A DNA stretch of 64,000 bases from CADCWN01 sp046328475 (GCA_046328475.1 JAXLWN010000009.1:1-64000); one strand, 5' to 3'. Counted from the stretch's first letter, positions 24,910 to 34,883 are shown. Numbers and translations: made by a program. Notes: generated from the letters alone by a model not told the origin.

Positions 24910-24986
24910 AGTTGATAGTTGCTAGTGGTTAGTTGTTAGTCAAGATAGCCCACTATCAACTATCAACGAATCACTAGCAACTACGG
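24910..24986. repeat. Facing heptamer arrays TGATAGT / ACTATCA
   Basis: Left arm units AGTTGAT, AGTTGCT, AGTGGTT, AGTTGTT (24910-24937); right arm ACTATCA, ACTATCA, ACGAATC, ACTAGCA, ACTACGG (24952-24986). The right arm on the other strand is the same family as the left, so the pair forms a long hairpin 12 bases after the stop at 24897. Units carry TAG, TGA or TTAG. Confidence 0.75.
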
Positions 24987-24994
24987 AGCAAACC

Positions 24995-27174
24995 ATGGCC
25001 TGGGAACTGGCGGCACGATTCTTCGGTCTCGGCACCGAACAGGCGGAACTCGACGCAGCCTACGACGACCCGCTGGAGTTCCCGGCGGGCGTCGCGGCGC
25101 TCGGGCGCGGCGGCGCGGGTGCCACCGGCGCACTGTTGCGCCACGACGGCGCGCACGTCGGCATGCTCGCCCTGGCCGATCGGTGTGAACGTGGACAAAG
25201 CGAGGTCGCGGCGCTCGCCGAGGCGCTGCCGCTCGGTGCCTGCCAGTTCCTGACCGTGCGCTGGCCGGTGGACGCCGAACGCGCCGGTGCCTCCTGGCGC
25301 GCACTGGCGCGCGGTCGCGCCGCTGGTGCGGGCGTCGCCGCCACCATCGCCGATCGCTATCTCCCGGCCCTGGTCGATGCGGGCTGGAGCGAGGTCCGCT
25401 CCCTCTTCGTCCTCGCGCGCCCGGACGCCGAGACCCTCCATCGCGACCTCATCGCGACCGCCGACGCACTCCCCTTTCCCAGCCGCCCTGCCACCCTGGC
25501 CGAAGTGAAGACGCTCGCGGGCGACTGGTTCCTCCCCCATGCCGCCGGGGACGTGACGATCGGCTGGTCGATCACCGAATTGACCGCCGAACCCCCCACC
25601 GACTGGGCGAAGCGTGTCTTGGAAGACAGCGTCCTCGCCGGCGTGCCCACGATGCTGACCCTCCACCTCGCCCCCGCCGGTGCGCCCGAACCCGTCTCGC
25701 TCTCCGTGCGGCGGCAATTGCAGGAACTCGACTCCGCGATCGAGGCCCGCCGCCACCACGGTCGCCGTGCCGACGATCTGATCGCCGAGCGCCGCGACAT
25801 CATGGCGACCCTCACCCCCGTCGCCAATCCCGCCGCCCGCCCCCGCCCGGCCCGCCTGCTGATCGCCTGCACCGTCCCCTCCGAGAGCGCCCGCGCCATG
25901 CGCGACGAGGTCGAGCCCGCGCTCGAACGCCTCGGCTTCCGCTTCGCCGCCCACGGCCCGCGCCTGAGTCGCGACCTCCACCTCTCCTGCGCCCCTCTGT
26001 GTACGCCGCTCGTCGGCCGCAGTCTCACCCTCACCAGTCGCGGCGCGGCCTTGCTCACGCCGCAGGTGGCGAACACCGCCGACGACCTCGAACGACGCAG
26101 CGATGGCCTCCCCCTCGGCCTGCGCCGCGACGGTGCCGCGATCTGGCCCGATCCCGACGACGGTCTGCTCGTCACCGGCGGCACCGCCGCCGCCAGTGGC
26201 CTGGCGCGCACCCTCGCCCTCGGCGCAGCCGCGCGCGGCGCGCGGGTCGCGGTCGTCACCACGCAAGGCGGCTGGGACAGCGCGGTCGCCGCCAGCGACG
26301 GCGAAGCCCTGCCGATCGCCCTCCACCTCGGCGCGGCGCTCGCCACGCTCGGTGCCGAGCAGTTGCGCCGACCATCGGGCGGCCCGGTCGAGCGCCGCAT
26401 CGGCGACTGGGCCGCCAGCATGGCCAACCTCCTGGCCGACCTCTGCCCCGACCTCGCCGAAGACGACCTCGGCGACCTCACCGCCGGGCTGATGTCACTG
26501 GCCGAGGGCGCGCTCGCCTGGGGCGAACCCCTGGGCCTCCCCGCGCTCGCCGCGCAACTCCAGGGCAGCGGCCCCGCCGCCCGCCACCTGGCCACCCTCC
26601 TCCTCTCCACCACCGGCGACGACCGCGACGTCCTCCGCCCCGATTCCCGCACCAACCTCGTCTGCTACGACGCCAGCCCCGACCACGCGGGCGAGCGCAT
26701 CGCCCCGCCCCCCGGCTGCGCCGCCGTGGCCCTCCGCGCCCTCCTCGACCATCTCGCCACCGCCCATCCCGACCCGCACCACCCCCGCATCCTGCTCCTC
26801 GACGACCTGACCGCGATCCTGGAAGCGACCGCCGGACCCGGCCTGCTGCACCAGCTCCTCAGCGAAGCCCGCCGACTCGGCGCAACCGTCTGGTGTGTCG
26901 CCTCCTCCCTCGCCGCCTGCCCACGCGACCTGCTCGCCACCCTCCGCGAGCAAACCCCCACCCTGGTCGTCAGCCCCGACGCCCCCGAATCCCTCCGCCT
27001 CCTCGCGCGCACCCTCGAACTCCCCTCGAACTCTTCGACAGCCTCAGTCAGGCCACCGTCGGCGAAGTCGTCGTCGTCCAAACCAACCCCGCCTCCCCCG
27101 ACGACCTCCCCACCGCTGTCCACCCCATCCGCACCCTTCCCTTCCCCCTCCCCACCCCCACCCCGCGCCGCTAA
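24995..27174 (+). CDS. VirB4/TraC-like ATPase with degenerate P-loop (one frameshift near the end)
   Basis: About 725 residues from ATG 24995 (GGAG at 24982-24985). The N-terminal third resembles the VirB4 CagE-type domain (RYLPALVDAGWSEVRSLFVLARPDAETLHRDL). The ATPase region has LLVTGGTAAASGLARTLALG at ~390-410, where the Walker A Lys is missing, and RILLLDDLTAIL at ~598 as Walker B-like strand. Near 27020 the frame shifts: the natural C-terminus LELFDSLSQATVGEVVVVQ is in the next frame and ends at TAA 27172-27174. As written, a Pro/Ser-rich false tail runs to 27256. ATP hydrolysis is doubtful. The VirB4 assignment rests on overall architecture and neighbours. The 15-bp dispersed word (25182) encodes CERGQ in frame. 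Confidence 0.45.
25182..25196 (+). repeat. Dispersed 15-bp word inside the VirB4-like gene
   Basis: An exact copy, in the coding frame that reads Cys-Glu-Arg-Gly, a different frame from the GVNVD reading in the HAD gene. Confidence 0.85.
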
Positions 27175-27264
27175 GGGCAGGTCCCAGACCTGCCCACTCC
27201 ACCCGGCACCTCCAAGCACTACCCCGGGAAAGTCCCCCCAGATTTGGGGGATGTAGGGGACCTC
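27174..27264. repeat. Two palindromic repeats after the VirB4-like gene
   Basis: 27174-27198 is a GGGCAGGTCCCAGACCTGCCC palindrome of the family at 10672. 27227-27264 is AAAGTCCCCCCA ... TGGGGGATGTAGGGGACCT, one of four AAAGTCCCC hairpins (also 49380, 49453, 62291). Confidence 0.65.
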
Positions 27265-27333
27265 TTCGTGCTATCCTCCCACCCGATACAGTCGCGGCGT
27301 ACCCACGCCGCCCGCCCAAGCCCCGAGGGCCTC

Positions 27334-28251
27334 ATGCCAATGTGCGAACAACAAATCCTCTCCCTCGTAACCGCCACCCTCGGCGCAACACCCCTCCACG
27401 CCACCCGCATGACCTTCGGCCACAGTAGTATCACCTTCGACGTCACCCTGCCCGATCGCCACATCATCGTCCGCACCAACACCCAGCCAACCGTCTTCGC
27501 CCACACCGCCCGCAACCTCACCGCCCTCGCCAACCTTGGCCTACCCGTCCCCACCATCCTCGCCGCCGACCTCAGCCAAACCCACTACCCCTTCGCCTAC
27601 CTGATCCTGCCCAAAATCCCCGGCCGCGACCTTCGCTACGAACTCCCCACCATGACCCCCCAGCAAATGACCCGCGTCGCCGAGCAAATCGTCGCCTACC
27701 AACGCCTCGTCGCGACCCTGCCGCCCGGCAAAGCCTACGGCTGGGCACCGCTCGGTGAGCAGGGTCAATATGCCTCCTGGTGGGACCTCCTCCAGGCCGA
27801 ACTCGCGTCGCGCAAGCAATACCCGCCAACCGGCCCATACACCGAACTCGTCGCCCGCCTCTCCCAAGCCATCGACCGCTGCGCCCCCTACTTGCACGCA
27901 GTCCCCCCAATCTGCTTCCTCGACGACGTCACCACCAAGAACGTTATCATTGAGAACGGTGAGCTCCAGGGCCTGATCGACTTCGACGTCGTCTGCTACG
28001 GCGACCCGCTCTTCCAAATCGGCCTGACCGCCACCGCCGTCATCGCCGACATCGGCCCATCCTCTTTCTACTACGTCGAAGAACTCTGCCGCCTCTGGCC
28101 CCTCACCGCCGACCAGCAACGCGCCGTCTGGCTCTACGCCGCCAACTTCGGCCTCGAATTCATCCAACGTTCGCAGAATGAAGAACCACCGGTGTGGACC
28201 CAACGGATGCTCACGCACGTCGAACACTGGCTCGAATTCGTGGAGCGCTAA
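27334..28251 (+). CDS. Aminoglycoside phosphotransferase (APH)-family protein
   Basis: 305 residues from ATG 27334 with GAGGG upstream. Protein-kinase-like APH fold: N-lobe with FGHSSITFDVTLPDRHIIVRTN, then the catalytic loop FLDDVTTKNVI (Asp and Asn of HxDxxxxN, His replaced) and the metal-binding IDFDVVCYGDP. Family members phosphorylate small molecules such as choline, homoserine, fructosamine or antibiotics. Nothing here points to antibiotic resistance. Two other APH-like genes are in the window (31705 and the broken 41782). Isolated transcription unit followed by a heptamer array. Confidence 0.78.
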   Translation: MPMCEQQILSLVTATLGATPLHATRMTFGHSSITFDVTLPDRHIIVRTNTQPTVFAHTARNLTALANLGLPVPTILAADLSQTHYPFAYLILPKIPGRDLRYELPTMTPQQMTRVAEQIVAYQRLVATLPPGKAYGWAPLGEQGQYASWWDLLQAELASRKQYPPTGPYTELVARLSQAIDRCAPYLHAVPPICFLDDVTTKNVIIENGELQGLIDFDVVCYGDPLFQIGLTATAVIADIGPSSFYYVEELCRLWPLTADQQRAVWLYAANFGLEFIQRSQNEEPPVWTQRMLTHVEHWLEFVER

Positions 28252-28334
28252 CCACCCCAGGCGCGTTTGAATCACAGAGCGGAGGTGAAGCCGCCCTTCC
28301 TGGCGACTGACGACCGACGACTGACGCCCAATCC

Positions 28335-28367
28335 ACTCACGACTCACGACTCACGACTCACGACTCG
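28335..28367. repeat. Heptamer array ACTCACG (x4)
   Basis: Four exact units plus ACTCG between two same-strand genes; the preceding 30 bases contain related GACTGACGACCGACGACTGACG. Same unit as 19985 and 21862. Confidence 0.85.
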
Positions 28368-28379
28368 TCGGAGCCCCCA

Positions 28380-30728
28380 ATGCCCATCCTCCTCCTCAAA
28401 ACCCTCCGCGACCTGCGCCACCGGACGCTGCGCTCCATTCTGACCCTCTTCGGCATCGCCATCGGCGTCGCCGGCATCGTCGCCATCTCCTACACCGCCC
28501 GCAACCTCGCCGTCGCCCAGACCGCCGTCTACGCCGACGCCAGCCAGGCCGACCTGAACATCGGCACTGGGGACATATCCCCTACGATTCGTAACGTCCT
28601 CGAACGCCTGCCGAACGTCGCCTTAGTCGAAGGCCGCGTCGTCTACTACACCCGCGCCTCCCTCGACCCCGCCGCCGCCCGCTGGCCCGACCTCCGGCTC
28701 ACTGGCATCGCCGACTTCAACGCCGTGCAGATCAACCGCATCGAACTCCTCGCAGGCCGCTACCCCGAAGCGGGCGAGATCGCCATCGACGCCAGCGCCC
28801 GCAGCCTCATCCCCGCCGAGATCGGCGACATCGTCTACACCCGCAGCCGCGTCGGCGACCGCCCGCTCGCCCGCCGCGTTGTCGGCTTCACGCGCACCCC
28901 CGCCGCCATCGACGCCTCGATCCTCAACCAGGCCTTCGCCTACGCCCCGATCGCCGACGTCCGCAAGGAAGCCAACCTCACCGGCGACAACCGCCTCCTC
29001 TTCCGCCTCGAAGCACCCGACGAAGCCGGGACCACCGCTAGCCGGATCAGCCGCATCCTCGGCACGCGCGGCATCCCCATCGGCTTCGTCATCGTGCGCG
29101 ACCCCGAGAACGCCGAAGGCCGCCGCGAACTGGCGACCCTCCTGCAACTCCTGACCGCCTTCTCCATCCTCGGCGGCGTCCTCAGCGGCTTCCTCGTCAG
29201 CAACACCATCTCCGCGATCATGGCCGAGGAGATGCGCCAGGTCGGCATCATGAAATCGCTCGGCGCGGGCAGACTGCGCCTGATCCGCACCTATCTCCTC
29301 CCCGCCCTCCTCCTCGGCGGCGCGGGCACCGCCCTCGGCCTGCCGCTCGGCGTGCTCGGCGGCGGCGCGCTCGGCACCTTCCTGGCGAACCTGCTCGGCC
29401 TGCGCCTCCCCCCGCCCAACCTCGCCCCGCGCGAACCGTTGCTGGCCCTCACCGTCGGAGTCGGCGTGCCGGTCGTCGCCGCCGCCATCCCCGCCTGGCG
29501 CGGCGCGGGCACTCCTGTCAGCGGCCTCGTCCGCTCCTACGGCGTCGCGGCGGCGCGCGGCCGGCGCTTCCTCGACCGCCTCCTGCGCCCGGTCGGACGC
29601 CTCTCGGCGCTCGGGCTGATGGCGCTCCGCGCGGTCGGACGTCGCCCCGCCCGCTCCGGCGTCACAATCCTCGTGATCGCCATCAGCGCCGCCGCCTTCC
29701 TCGCCACCCAGACGCTCGACGCCTCGGTGCGCGGCACGGTGGACAACCTCTACGGCATCTACGCCGCCGACGCCTTCTACTCCGTCGGCCGCACCGTCAC
29801 CCCCCGCTACGCCACCGACCTCGCCCAACTCCCCGACGTCGCCCGCGCCGAGGCCTGGTCGCGCACCGCCGGGTTCGTCGGCCCCCTCAACGTCGATGTC
29901 TGGGGCGTGCCGAGCGACACCGAACTCTACCGCTACCGCCTCCTCTCAGGCCGCTGGTACTCCGGCCAGCCGCGCGAGGTCGTCGTCACCGCCGACCTCG
30001 CGCGGCGCGACAACATCGCGGTCGATCAACTGCTCGACGTGGACATCGGCGACCAGCGCCGCCCCTTCACCGTCGTCGGCATCGTGGACGACGAGAGCAC
30101 CTACCTCGGCTCGGTCGCCTCGGGCAAGCTCTTCATGACCGTCGAAGACGTCAGCCGCCTCACCTACTACGGCGACGGCGCGAACCTCTTCGCCCTCGCC
30201 CTCACCCGCCACGACCCGGCCGGGGTGGACGAAGCCCTCGCCCGCATCGAACTCGCCACGCGCGACGTCCTCCCCGGCACCTTCGCCGCCTACGCCGACA
30301 AAGAGAGCACCCTCCAGGCTGTCCGCGTCCTCACCCTGCTCCTGCGCGCGATGGTCACCATCGTCGGCATCGTCGGCGCGGCCGGCAGCGCCAACACCCT
30401 CATCCTCAACGTCACCGAGCGCCGCCGCGAGATCGGCATCCTCCGCGCCATCGGCGCGGGGCGCGGCCACCTCCTGCGCCTCCTCCTGGCCGAAGGTCTC
30501 GCCCTCGGCCTCCTCGGCCTCGCCGTCGGCTCCGTCCTCGGCTACCTCCTCGCCCGCGCCCTCGTCGACCTTACCGGGGCCTCCCTCTTCCGCCTCGACT
30601 TCCTCCTCACCCCCGCCATCGCCGCCAGCACCGCCATCCTCGCCATCATCCTCTCGATCATCGCTAGCGTCGGCCCCGGCCTCCTCGCCGCCCACCTCCG
30701 CCCCATCGAAGCCCTCCGCTACGAATGA
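28380..30728 (+). CDS. FtsX-like ABC transporter permease (MacB-type, duplicated)
   Basis: 782 residues from ATG 28380. One helix at ~18-40 (RSILTLFGIAIGVAGIVAISY), a large MacB-type extracytoplasmic domain, then FtsX helices (MAEEMRQVGIMKSLGAGRLRLI). After a linker the whole module repeats: a second extracytoplasmic domain and a C-terminal FtsX domain (TERRREIGILRAIGAGRGHLLRLLLAEGL), ending HLRPIEALRYE. Such permeases with a LolD/MacB-like ATPase drive lipoprotein release, efflux or lipid transport. No ATPase gene is adjacent in the window, which is unusual. Ends near a strong bidirectional terminator. Confidence 0.88.
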   Translation: MPILLLKTLRDLRHRTLRSILTLFGIAIGVAGIVAISYTARNLAVAQTAVYADASQADLNIGTGDISPTIRNVLERLPNVALVEGRVVYYTRASLDPAAARWPDLRLTGIADFNAVQINRIELLAGRYPEAGEIAIDASARSLIPAEIGDIVYTRSRVGDRPLARRVVGFTRTPAAIDASILNQAFAYAPIADVRKEANLTGDNRLLFRLEAPDEAGTTASRISRILGTRGIPIGFVIVRDPENAEGRRELATLLQLLTAFSILGGVLSGFLVSNTISAIMAEEMRQVGIMKSLGAGRLRLIRTYLLPALLLGGAGTALGLPLGVLGGGALGTFLANLLGLRLPPPNLAPREPLLALTVGVGVPVVAAAIPAWRGAGTPVSGLVRSYGVAAARGRRFLDRLLRPVGRLSALGLMALRAVGRRPARSGVTILVIAISAAAFLATQTLDASVRGTVDNLYGIYAADAFYSVGRTVTPRYATDLAQLPDVARAEAWSRTAGFVGPLNVDVWGVPSDTELYRYRLLSGRWYSGQPREVVVTADLARRDNIAVDQLLDVDIGDQRRPFTVVGIVDDESTYLGSVASGKLFMTVEDVSRLTYYGDGANLFALALTRHDPAGVDEALARIELATRDVLPGTFAAYADKESTLQAVRVLTLLLRAMVTIVGIVGAAGSANTLILNVTERRREIGILRAIGAGRGHLLRLLLAEGLALGLLGLAVGSVLGYLLARALVDLTGASLFRLDFLLTPAIAASTAILAIILSIIASVGPGLLAAHLRPIEALRYE

Positions 30729-30780
30729 GCACCCTCTCACGGGCAGTGGCCTCTCGATGAAGGGGGTATACGTTCGGGTC

Positions 30781-30838
30781 ACTGGACAAAGAGGGGGTAT
30801 TTGGCTGGGCAACCAGCCAAATACCCCCCTTTGCCAGT
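30781..30838. terminator. Long perfect hairpin between convergent genes
   Basis: Core stem GGGGGTATTTGGCTGG (30793-30808) with its exact complement (30813-30828) around a GCAA loop. It extends outward through CAAAG/CTTTG and ACTGG/CCAGT, about 26 bp of pairing with two mismatches. Bidirectional terminator between the FtsX permease and the DHFR-like gene. Confidence 0.75.
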
Positions 30839-30904
30839 TGCCTATCCAGCCCCAAATGCTTCGGTCGCTGTCTCTATTCTCTCCTGTGCAAATGGCGAGC
30901 CGAG

Positions 30905-31441
30905 TCACCTCGCGATGCGATAGTCAACAAGCAGGTAACCGCTGGGCGACGTCGAGCTACGGACCAATTCGAGGCGCATCGTCGGCAGTCCATCCAGGAG
31001 CCGTCGCCCGCCACCAGCAATCGCCGGTGCGACGACGAGCCGCACTTCATCGACGACATCCCCCGCGAGCAGCGCCTGTCCGACCGAGACGCTGGCGTGG
31101 ATGCCAATATCACCACCGGACGACTGCTTGAGGCTCCGCACGAACTCGACCAACCCGCCTTCGATCGCGGTCGCATTATGCCACTGACCTCCCAGCGGTG
31201 TGGACGTTGCGATGTACTTCGTAACGCTGTTGATGAACGTGGCGAACGGCTCGATCTCGCTGCCCGGCCAATACTCGGACCACTCGTCATAGCTGCGACG
31301 GCCGAGAATGACCGCGTCCTGGGTGCCGATAACCGCAGCGAGGTTGGCCTCCATCGCCTCATCCCAGTCGGTGAAGAAGGTGTCCGGGCTCTCGGCTACG
31401 CCATCGAGGGACAACAACTCGTACAACACCACCTTGCGCAT
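30905..31441 (-). CDS. Dihydrofolate reductase-family protein (RibD C-terminal type)
   Basis: 178 residues from ATG 31441 behind GGGAGGGGAG. Typical start MRKVVLYELLSLDGVAESPD, then GRRSYDEWSEYWPG, TKYIATSTPLGGQWHNA, GGDIGIHASVSVGQALLAGDVVDEVRLVVAPAIAGGGRRLLDG: the YyaP/RibD C-terminal reductase family. These are small NADPH-binding proteins, common in actinobacteria and Chloroflexota, whose substrates are mostly unknown. Not a housekeeping FolA. Confidence 0.82.
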   Translation of the reverse strand: MRKVVLYELLSLDGVAESPDTFFTDWDEAMEANLAAVIGTQDAVILGRRSYDEWSEYWPGSEIEPFATFINSVTKYIATSTPLGGQWHNATAIEGGLVEFVRSLKQSSGGDIGIHASVSVGQALLAGDVVDEVRLVVAPAIAGGGRRLLDGLPTMRLELVRSSTSPSGYLLVDYRIAR

Positions 31442-31704
31442 GCCTGCTCCCCTCCCCATGTCAATAACATTCGTCGGCGTCAGGACCGTTCTATGCAGTA
31501 GTCGCTCGACTCGACCGGGAATCGACAGAACAGCGCGCGATTGGTATGGCGTTGGTGACAGCCCGATAGATCGTCCGGCTGCCACGCCTCCTCCCGACGT
31601 TTGCACCACAAGTCGCGTGCTACAGTAGGCGCGGCAGCTTCGCTGGCTCACTCCCCGTTCGGATCAGAGCGATCCCCTGGCAGACTCTTCGAAAGGAGGC
31701 GACG

Positions 31705-32553
31705 ATGCAGGCAGTGCATATTCCGCGCGCGGTCGCTGCCGCGAGGTCGATCGCCTCAGCGCTTGGCCTGCGCGTCGATGACGCGGCCATTCTTCACGCC
31801 TCGAACCGACTCGCGGTGCGCCTCTTGCCTTGTGATGTCCTCGCTCGGGTCGCGTACGTGTCGCATCAGGCAGGTGCTGCATTCGAGGTCGAGGTTGCTC
31901 GGCGGCTTGCTGCAATCGGTAGCCCCGTGGCAACTCTTGAGCCTCGCGTAGAGCCGCGCGCCTACGTCTGTGATGGCTTCGTGATCACGCTGTGGACCTA
32001 CTACGAACCCGTAGCGCCTCGCGACATCGCGCCAGCCGAGTTCGCGCACGCGCTCGCGCGGCTGCATACCGGCCTGCGACAGTTCGATCTGCCCGTGCCG
32101 CACTTCACGGATCGCGTCGCGGAGGCACAGCAGCTGATCGACAACCGCGCCCTCACTCCGGAACTCGCAGCAGCCGACCGCGAGCTCCTCGGCAACACGC
32201 TGCGCGAACTGAGGCGCGCGATCGTCAACCGTGGCGCAGCCGAGCAAGTGCTGCACGGCGAGCCGCACCCCGGCAACCTGCTCAGGACGAAGCACGGCTT
32301 GCTGTTCATCGACCTCGAGACCTGTTGCCGTGGCCCCGTCGAGTTCGACATCGTCCACGCGGCCGAAGGCGTCAGCAATCACTATCCGGACGCCGATCAG
32401 GATCTGCTTCGCGAATGCCGGGTGTTGATGCTCGCGATGATCATCGCCTGGCGCTGGGATCGCGACGACAAACTCCCGAATGGACGCCAACTGGCCATCG
32501 AGTGGCTGAACCAGATGCGCGCGGCGCTGGATCGCACTGGGCACGCGCGATGA
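31705..32553 (+). CDS. Aminoglycoside phosphotransferase-family protein
   Basis: 282 residues from ATG 31705 with AAAGGAGG upstream. APH fold with the catalytic loop VLHGEPHPGNLL (Glu in place of the usual Asp of HGDxxxxN, a variant frequent in this subfamily) and the metal loop FIDLETCCRGPVEFD. The N-lobe RLAVRLLPCDVLARVAYVS supplies the nucleotide-binding strand. Substrate unknown. A 13-bp hairpin (32629-32660) follows. Confidence 0.8.
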   Translation: MQAVHIPRAVAAARSIASALGLRVDDAAILHASNRLAVRLLPCDVLARVAYVSHQAGAAFEVEVARRLAAIGSPVATLEPRVEPRAYVCDGFVITLWTYYEPVAPRDIAPAEFAHALARLHTGLRQFDLPVPHFTDRVAEAQQLIDNRALTPELAAADRELLGNTLRELRRAIVNRGAAEQVLHGEPHPGNLLRTKHGLLFIDLETCCRGPVEFDIVHAAEGVSNHYPDADQDLLRECRVLMLAMIIAWRWDRDDKLPNGRQLAIEWLNQMRAALDRTGHAR

Positions 32554-32628
32554 TCATGGCGCAGCGTCAGCGCGGGCGATACATCGGCATGGTAGCCGTA
32601 CCCACCCAGATTCCCCCAACGAACCAGA

Positions 32629-32660
32629 GCGGCGGGCCGGGGAACTCCCGGCCCGCCGCG
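32629..32660. terminator. GC hairpin between convergent genes
   Basis: Stem GCGGCGGGCCGGG / CCCGGCCCGCCGC with a GAACT-type loop, between the phosphotransferase and the TPR gene ends. Bidirectional terminator candidate. Confidence 0.6.
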
Positions 32661-32684
32661 CCAACGTTCTCTTCTGCGGATAGC

Positions 32685-34757
32685 CTACTGATTCCGCTGC
32701 CCCAGGATCGGAATGTTCCCCATCGCATTCCGCACCAGGCCACCGACCCCCTTGTTCTTCTGCTCCTCCGCCTTGCGCCGCTCGGCTTCCTCGCGCTCCA
32801 ACTCGCGCAGCCGCATCCGGGCCGGTTGGTGCGTCGGCAGGTGGGCGAGCAAGAGGCGCAACTGCTGGCGCGCTCGCGAGAAATCCTGCTCCGCAAAGGC
32901 CAGTTCCGCCGTCGTGAAGAGATACGACGCGAACTCATTCACCGCGAACGTCGTCCGGTCCACCAGCGGGATCAGCAGATCGCGCGCCTCGCGCGTGCGT
33001 CCCTGGCTGATCCGCAGCGACGCCAGCGTCGTCCGCGCCAGCACCGAGTCGGGCGCGGCCTCCAGCGCATGGCTGAGGTACTTGTCCGCCCCCTCGTTGT
33101 CGCCGCTCAGAATCGCGATCAACCCGAGTTGCTGCTCCGCCTCGGTCACCGTCGCATCCTGCGCCAGTACCTGGCGATAGATCCGCGCCGCGCCCTCCAG
33201 ATCGTTCTCCGCGCGCCGGTCGAGCGCCTTCTCCATCAGCTTATTGATCGCTGCCGAATACGGCCGCACCTCACTGGCGGGCGTCAACTCGTAGCGCGGC
33301 GGCAGCATCTCCTGATAGCGCCCATCCTGCCAGAGCAGTTGCGGGCGCGTCCATTCGAGCACCCCCTCGCGCCGCATCGACAGCGCCGCGAAGAGGCGCA
33401 AATCGTCGGGGCCGAGCCGCCCGAACGCGAACGTCCGCACCGCCTCGATCGCCTCCGGCGTCCCGATGTGCAGCAGCAGCGTCACCGCGTTCGCCGACGC
33501 GATCTCATCCCCCAGCCAGAGCGTCAGGTAGAACGACGGCAGGAACGTCGGCGCGCCGTTCAGCAGATCCTGCAACTGCCCCTGCCGCGCCGTCTTGTCC
33601 TCCGCCAGCGTCAGGTCGTCAAGGATGCGGTCAAGCTCCTTCGCCACCCGGTCGATCACCTTCGGCGGCGCGAGATCCGCCGGGCTGAGCGCCGAGAAGC
33701 GCCGCCCGGGCGGCGTCTCGCTCAGCTGTAGCGCCTCGGTCATCCGCGCGGCGAGCGGGTCCCCCTCCATCTCCTTCAGGATCGCCAGCGCGCCCGGCTT
33801 CCGGTTCACATTCGCCAGCGCCGCCGCCAGCATCAGCATCCCATTGCCGCTCAGCGTCTCGCGCGGGCGCGGCTCCAGCGCGCCGATCACCCGCTCATCC
33901 TGCTCCAGCAGCGCGAACGCATCCGCCGCCCGCTCGAAATCGAAGCGCACCGCGTCAGCATCGCTCGTCGCCTGCCCATTCGCCGCCTGCACCTGCGCCC
34001 AGAGCCGATCCGCGTGTACCAGCGCCTCGGCGCGTCGCCCCGTGATCGTCAGGAAGCGCACCAACCCCGCCTGCGCGTGCAGATCATCGGGATCGGTCGC
34101 CAGAATCCCCTCCGCCGTGCTGATCGCCGTGTCAGTATTGCCCAGCAGGAACTGGCAGAGCGCCAGATTGTTCCTCGGCGCGGTCCACTTCGGCATGATC
34201 CGCGCGGCGTCGCGGAAGAGGCGCGTCGCGCCGAGCGCATCCTCCTCCTCCATCTGCCGCAACCCGCGCTCCAGCAGCAGACCCGCCCGCTCCGCCTCGG
34301 CGGCCGGCACGCCATGCTGCTCGCCCAGGTCCGCGACCGCCGCCTCCAACCCCTCGCGCAATTGCTCCAGCTGGTCGGCATCCGGGTCGTCGGCATCCTC
34401 CGACAGATAGCGCCGCAGCGCCCGCAACGCGTGGACGATCCGCCCCTGCATCTGGTACACGCCGGTCAGCAGCCGCCAGAGGCTCGGATCGCCCGGATCG
34501 AGCCGCTGCGCCTCCTCCCAGCGCTCCCCCGCGCTCGCCAGATCGCCGATCTCGGCATACGCCGTGCCGAGCAACTTGTAGAGAATCGGCTCGCGCGGGT
34601 GCTCCTCGCGCAGCGCCTCTAGAATGATCAGCGCCTCGACGAAACGCCCCATGTCGATCATGCGGGCCAGCTCGTTGATCGTCTCGTTATTGAGCGGCGG
34701 GAGCTGCGCCGGGTCGATCATCGACCCCGCCCGTCGCTCCTGCTTCCGCTTCGCCAT
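32685..34757 (-). CDS. Large TPR-repeat protein
   Basis: 690 residues from ATG 34757. Helical repeats of the tetratricopeptide type run through the protein (for example ALIILEALREEHPREPILYK, LLGTAYAEIGDLASAGERWE, ALDRRAENDLEGAARIYRQV, LIAILSGDNEGADKYLSHAL). No signal peptide; the C-terminus is a charged EREEAERRKAEEQKNKG segment. TPR arrays are scaffolds for protein-protein contacts; no enzyme domain is visible. Isolated gene. Confidence 0.75.
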   Translation of the reverse strand: MAKRKQERRAGSMIDPAQLPPLNNETINELARMIDMGRFVEALIILEALREEHPREPILYKLLGTAYAEIGDLASAGERWEEAQRLDPGDPSLWRLLTGVYQMQGRIVHALRALRRYLSEDADDPDADQLEQLREGLEAAVADLGEQHGVPAAEAERAGLLLERGLRQMEEEDALGATRLFRDAARIMPKWTAPRNNLALCQFLLGNTDTAISTAEGILATDPDDLHAQAGLVRFLTITGRRAEALVHADRLWAQVQAANGQATSDADAVRFDFERAADAFALLEQDERVIGALEPRPRETLSGNGMLMLAAALANVNRKPGALAILKEMEGDPLAARMTEALQLSETPPGRRFSALSPADLAPPKVIDRVAKELDRILDDLTLAEDKTARQGQLQDLLNGAPTFLPSFYLTLWLGDEIASANAVTLLLHIGTPEAIEAVRTFAFGRLGPDDLRLFAALSMRREGVLEWTRPQLLWQDGRYQEMLPPRYELTPASEVRPYSAAINKLMEKALDRRAENDLEGAARIYRQVLAQDATVTEAEQQLGLIAILSGDNEGADKYLSHALEAAPDSVLARTTLASLRISQGRTREARDLLIPLVDRTTFAVNEFASYLFTTAELAFAEQDFSRARQQLRLLLAHLPTHQPARMRLRELEREEAERRKAEEQKNKGVGGLVRNAMGNIPILGQRNQ

Positions 34758-34877
34758 GCCGGTCTTCCTTCCACGAAAAACGCATCGCAATAAGGCCAAG
34801 TGTACCACGGACACAGCTGCCAACTAGAATTCGGCCCGCTGTCCTTTGCCGCCAGAACCCCGGTCAAGTGTTCGGTG

Positions 34878-34883
34878 TATACT
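34878..34883 (+). promoter_or_regulatory. -10 box candidate of the toxin-antitoxin pair
   Basis: TATACT with TGTG before it (extended -10-like). The transcript would start about 70 bases before the chosen antitoxin ATG. Confidence 0.45.

Noticed and set aside
27334..32553. Antibiotic-resistance role for the APH-family genes
   Set aside because: Only the general kinase fold is visible and the catalytic loops are non-canonical; no mobile resistance context.
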